NCBI GenBank assembly: GCA_020072645.1
Contig: JAIQGK010000008.1
Span: 186,001 to 250,000 of the forward strand
Direction: 5' to 3'
From: Terriglobia bacterium
GTDB taxonomy: Bacteria > Acidobacteriota > Terriglobia > Terriglobales > Acidobacteriaceae
Length of the DNA stretch: 64,000 bases
Shown: positions 61,413-64,000 of the stretch, piece after piece
How the letters are laid out: each line of letters begins with the position of its first letter
How positions within the stretch are numbered: the stretch's first letter is position 1
Translations under genes and position numbers: made by a program
The notes under the pieces: generated by a model
Seen by the model: only the letters and a program-made list of their open reading frames with translations
What the model was told of the DNA's origin: nothing
The model's database searches: none

Positions 61413-64000
61413 ATGCAGACCTCCGCCCCTGATCGTGCATCGAAGCTGTCGCCCGCAAAACGCCTCTTGCTGGAACAAAGGCTGCGCGGATTATTTCCGG
61501 TAAAGACCAGTCTTCCCGCCATCATAAAGTGCAGCAGAGACCAGACGCTGCCGCTTTCGTTTGCCCAGCAGCGGCTGTGGTTTCTGGAGCAGTTGCAGCC
61601 AGAAAACGCGGTTTACAACATACCGTTCGGCATCCGGCTGCAAGGCGATCTGGATACGCATGCGCTGCAATGGAGCATGCGGGAGATCATCCGGAGACAT
61701 GAAGTTCTGCGAACCAGTTTTCCCAGCGTCAAAGGAGTTCCGCAGCAAGAAGTCCATGAAAACTTCGATCCAGCTTTTGAGTTTACCGATCTGATGGCGG
61801 AACCTGAACCACAGCGCCAGGAAGCTGTGCGGAAAATCGCCGAGCAGGAGTCAACCCTGCCATTCGATCTCAGCGAACGTCCGCCGGTCCGGGCCAGGTT
61901 GCTGCGCCTTGAACACAATGATCATGTGCTTCTGTTCACCATGCACCACATCATCAGCGATGGCTGGTCCGTGGGAATCATGATCAGGGAATTGACTCTC
62001 CTCTACGAAGCAAGGTTAAAGGGCGTCCAGCCCCAGCTTCCGCCGCTTGAGATTCAATATGCGGATTTTGCCGTATGGCAGCGGAATTGGCTCCAGCATG
62101 AAGCCCTGGAGGAACAGCTGAGTTACTGGCGCAAACAACTGGAGGGAGTTGAGCCGCTAACCGTACAACCGGACTTTCCCCGCCCAACCCACGTCAGCAA
62201 TCGGGGAGCAGTCCTGTCTTTCCATCTGGGCGCCGAGATCACAGCGCGATTGAAGGATCTGAGCCGGCGAGAGGATGTCACCCTGTTTATGACGCTGCTG
62301 GCCGCTTTTCAAGTACTCATGGCGCGCTATACGGGACAGCGGGACGTCGTGGTGGGTTCACCGATTGCTGGACGGAACCGGCTGGAAACGGAAGGGCTGA
62401 TCGGGTTCTTTGTCAACGTCCTTGCCATGCGCGCCAATCTGGAACCGAATCCCGGCTTCCGTGCGTTGCTGGCGCAGACGAAAAATACAGTGCTGGATGC
62501 GTATGCCCATCAGGACCTTCCTTTTGAAAAGCTGATGGAGGAGCTGCGGCCGGAACGCGACATGGGCGGTCCGTCTTTCGTGCGGGTGACGTTCCTGCTC
62601 CAGAATGTTCCCATAGAAGAGTTGAGGTTAGGAGAGTTGCGGGTCTCCTCTTTCCAGCCCACGTCCCAAACAACCGTCAAATTCGAGATCAGCCTGAACG
62701 TGACTGAAACCGGGGCGGGGATGCGGGCAAACCTGGAATATGAGACCGACCTCTTTCATCCCGAAAAAATGCAGGCTCTGCTGGGCCACTGGCGGACAAT
62801 TCTGGAAAGCGTGGTTGCCGAGCCCGAACGGCCGGTGCTGGAAATTCCGCTGCTGAGCAGCATTGAGAAGCGGCAGATCCTGGAAGATTGGAACTCACGT
62901 AAGCTTGAAGCTGACGCTGAAATCGCCCCGGAGCATCTTTTTGCGCATCATGCCGCCCGCAATCCGGAGGGCCTGGCGGTCAGCTTCCAGGGAAAAAGTT
63001 GGAGTTATCGCGAACTGGAGCAGCGGGCCAACCAACTGGCGCGCTATCTGCAAGCAATGGGAGCAGAGCCGGAGGTTGGGGTGGGATGCTGCTTTGATCG
63101 CAGCCTGGACCTGGTACTGGGTCCGCTTGCCGTGCTGAAAGCCGGAGGTACTTATGTGCCTATCGATACGCTGTATCCCGCGGAACGTATTGGTTACGTT
63201 CTGCGCAATGCGAACGTGAAAATCCTGCTGACGCATGCAAGCATGCAAGAACGCCTGCCGGACTACGAAGGCCATATTGTTTATCTCGATAGCGGCTGGG
63301 AGGAGATTGCAACCCAAAGCGCGGAGCCCCCCGCATCCCGGGCTTTTCCGGAAAATGCTGCCTACATTATCCATACCTCGGGATCCACCGGTCTGCCCAA
63401 AGGCGTAGTCGTTGAGCGCCATGAACTTGTTTATTTTCTGCATAGCATCAATTCAATGTATGGAATCTCGCCGGCTGACAAGGTTCTGCTGATTGCTTCA
63501 GCAGTCTTTGACGTTTCTCTCGGCCAGCTTTTCCTCGCTTTGTGCTTTGGCGCGCAGCTTGAGATCCTGCCGGATTTCAGGAGCGAAGGAGTCGATCCCA
63601 TCGCTTACATGGTGGCGACCGGCGCCACAGTTGCAGAGTTCTCGCCCGCATTGTTGGTCGCATTTCAACGTTCCTGGCCCCAGTTGAGCGGATCCGCCAC
63701 GCGTCTGATCATCTTGAGCGGTGAAAGCATTCCAGCAGAAGCAGTGGAACAGTGGCGGCAGACCGTGCCGGAGCGCATCGATGTGGTCAATGCGTACGGG
63801 CCCACGGAAGCGGTGATCGAATGCACGGAGCATTATTTCCCGCCGGCGAGCAGCCAGCCGGTAGATGTTCTGATCGGGCGTCCTCTCCCCAAACGCAGGC
63901 TCTATGTTCTGGATGAGCACATGGAACCCGTGCCGGTTGGCGTGAACGGTGAACTGTTGATTGGAGGAGCAGGTCTGGCGCGTGGATACTCGGGCAGACC
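61413..64000 (+). CDS. NRPS module C-A, continues beyond the window, predicted Orn-like
   Basis: Open to the right edge (862 codons visible). Condensation domain (LSFAQQRLWFLEQLQP; MHHIISDGW at 177-185) and the first part of an adenylation domain (IIHTSGSTGLPKGVV, NAYGPTEAVIE, GGAGLARGY). The first nine code positions by eye, DVGEISAIE, resemble Orn-type codes (GrsB Orn DVGEIGSID) and carry an acidic residue that would bind a basic side chain. The ATG at 61413 lies 57 bases after the previous stop. Carrier, terminal release domain and any acceptor for the chloro-Thr must lie outside the window. Confidence 0.9.
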   Translation, partial: MQTSAPDRASKLSPAKRLLLEQRLRGLFPVKTSLPAIIKCSRDQTLPLSFAQQRLWFLEQLQPENAVYNIPFGIRLQGDLDTHALQWSMREIIRRHEVLRTSFPSVKGVPQQEVHENFDPAFEFTDLMAEPEPQRQEAVRKIAEQESTLPFDLSERPPVRARLLRLEHNDHVLLFTMHHIISDGWSVGIMIRELTLLYEARLKGVQPQLPPLEIQYADFAVWQRNWLQHEALEEQLSYWRKQLEGVEPLTVQPDFPRPTHVSNRGAVLSFHLGAEITARLKDLSRREDVTLFMTLLAAFQVLMARYTGQRDVVVGSPIAGRNRLETEGLIGFFVNVLAMRANLEPNPGFRALLAQTKNTVLDAYAHQDLPFEKLMEELRPERDMGGPSFVRVTFLLQNVPIEELRLGELRVSSFQPTSQTTVKFEISLNVTETGAGMRANLEYETDLFHPEKMQALLGHWRTILESVVAEPERPVLEIPLLSSIEKRQILEDWNSRKLEADAEIAPEHLFAHHAARNPEGLAVSFQGKSWSYRELEQRANQLARYLQAMGAEPEVGVGCCFDRSLDLVLGPLAVLKAGGTYVPIDTLYPAERIGYVLRNANVKILLTHASMQERLPDYEGHIVYLDSGWEEIATQSAEPPASRAFPENAAYIIHTSGSTGLPKGVVVERHELVYFLHSINSMYGISPADKVLLIASAVFDVSLGQLFLALCFGAQLEILPDFRSEGVDPIAYMVATGATVAEFSPALLVAFQRSWPQLSGSATRLIILSGESIPAEAVEQWRQTVPERIDVVNAYGPTEAVIECTEHYFPPASSQPVDVLIGRPLPKRRLYVLDEHMEPVPVGVNGELLIGGAGLARGYSGR

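Overview
The window looks like a chromosomal segment of an Acidobacteriota, probably the Terriglobia/Koribacter side. I infer this from the gene mix (CcsA-type protein plus hemACD, HemQ, DUF4142, cupredoxin-DUF2231, FTR1-DUF2318 with an ABC transporter, many TonB-type and secreted proteins) and from short intergenic repeats. There is no rRNA, tRNA, CRISPR array, transposase or phage gene that I could support.

Layout. 1-7.8 kb: heme synthesis (CcsA-like, hemA, hemC, hemD, then hemQ beyond a convergent S9 peptidase and endonuclease III). 8-16.9 kb: DedA, myo-inositol-phosphate synthase, an M48 protease, an ECF sigma/anti-sigma pair, a CuA lipoprotein and a GAF protein. 16.9-27 kb: lytic transglycosylase, cupredoxin-membrane fusion, DUF4142, two tandem lspA genes, ileS and a TonB protein. 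27-33.2 kb: secreted phosphatase and a four-gene iron-type transport operon whose ATPase is fused to a DtxR-like metal sensor, read from a promoter region carrying a perfect 13-1-13 palindrome. 33.3-46.5 kb: acetyltransferase, response regulator, Crp/Fnr regulator, secreted phospholipase C-like enzyme, a frameshifted pyrophosphatase, and a stress group (alcohol dehydrogenase, DUF892, Hsp20, glucan phosphorylase, universal stress protein) in which three genes share a GTGAY-N4-RTCAC site about 90-105 bases upstream of their starts.

46.6-64 kb: a nonribosomal peptide synthetase (NRPS) operon that runs off the right edge. A good sigma-70 promoter (TTGACA-N18-TATGAT) is followed about 90 bases later by a near-perfect copy of the enterobacterial ops element, then a long leader, then a NusG paralog (RfaH/TaA/UpxY type). 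Next come three genes matching the syringomycin chlorination trio in order: a Thr-type adenylation-thiolation protein (SyrB1-like), a non-heme iron halogenase with the His-X-Ala signature (SyrB2-like) and an alpha/beta-hydrolase aminoacyl shuttle with a Cys nucleophile (SyrC-like). Four NRPS reading frames follow, giving the order A-T-C / A(methyltransferase)-T / C-A-T / C-A-(continues).

Two features of the NRPS stand out. One adenylation domain is interrupted between motifs A8 and A9 by a complete protein-arginine-methyltransferase-like domain (double-E loop and HW motif present). One condensation domain is split between two frames by an apparent deletion of about 73 bases inside a compositionally distinct, G-rich patch. 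Specificity codes read by eye suggest Thr (chlorinated), an unknown residue, an aromatic residue, Leu and an Orn-like residue. Start sites were moved inward wherever a Shine-Dalgarno sequence or signal peptide argued for it; all functional calls rest on motif recognition and memory of families, with no database search.
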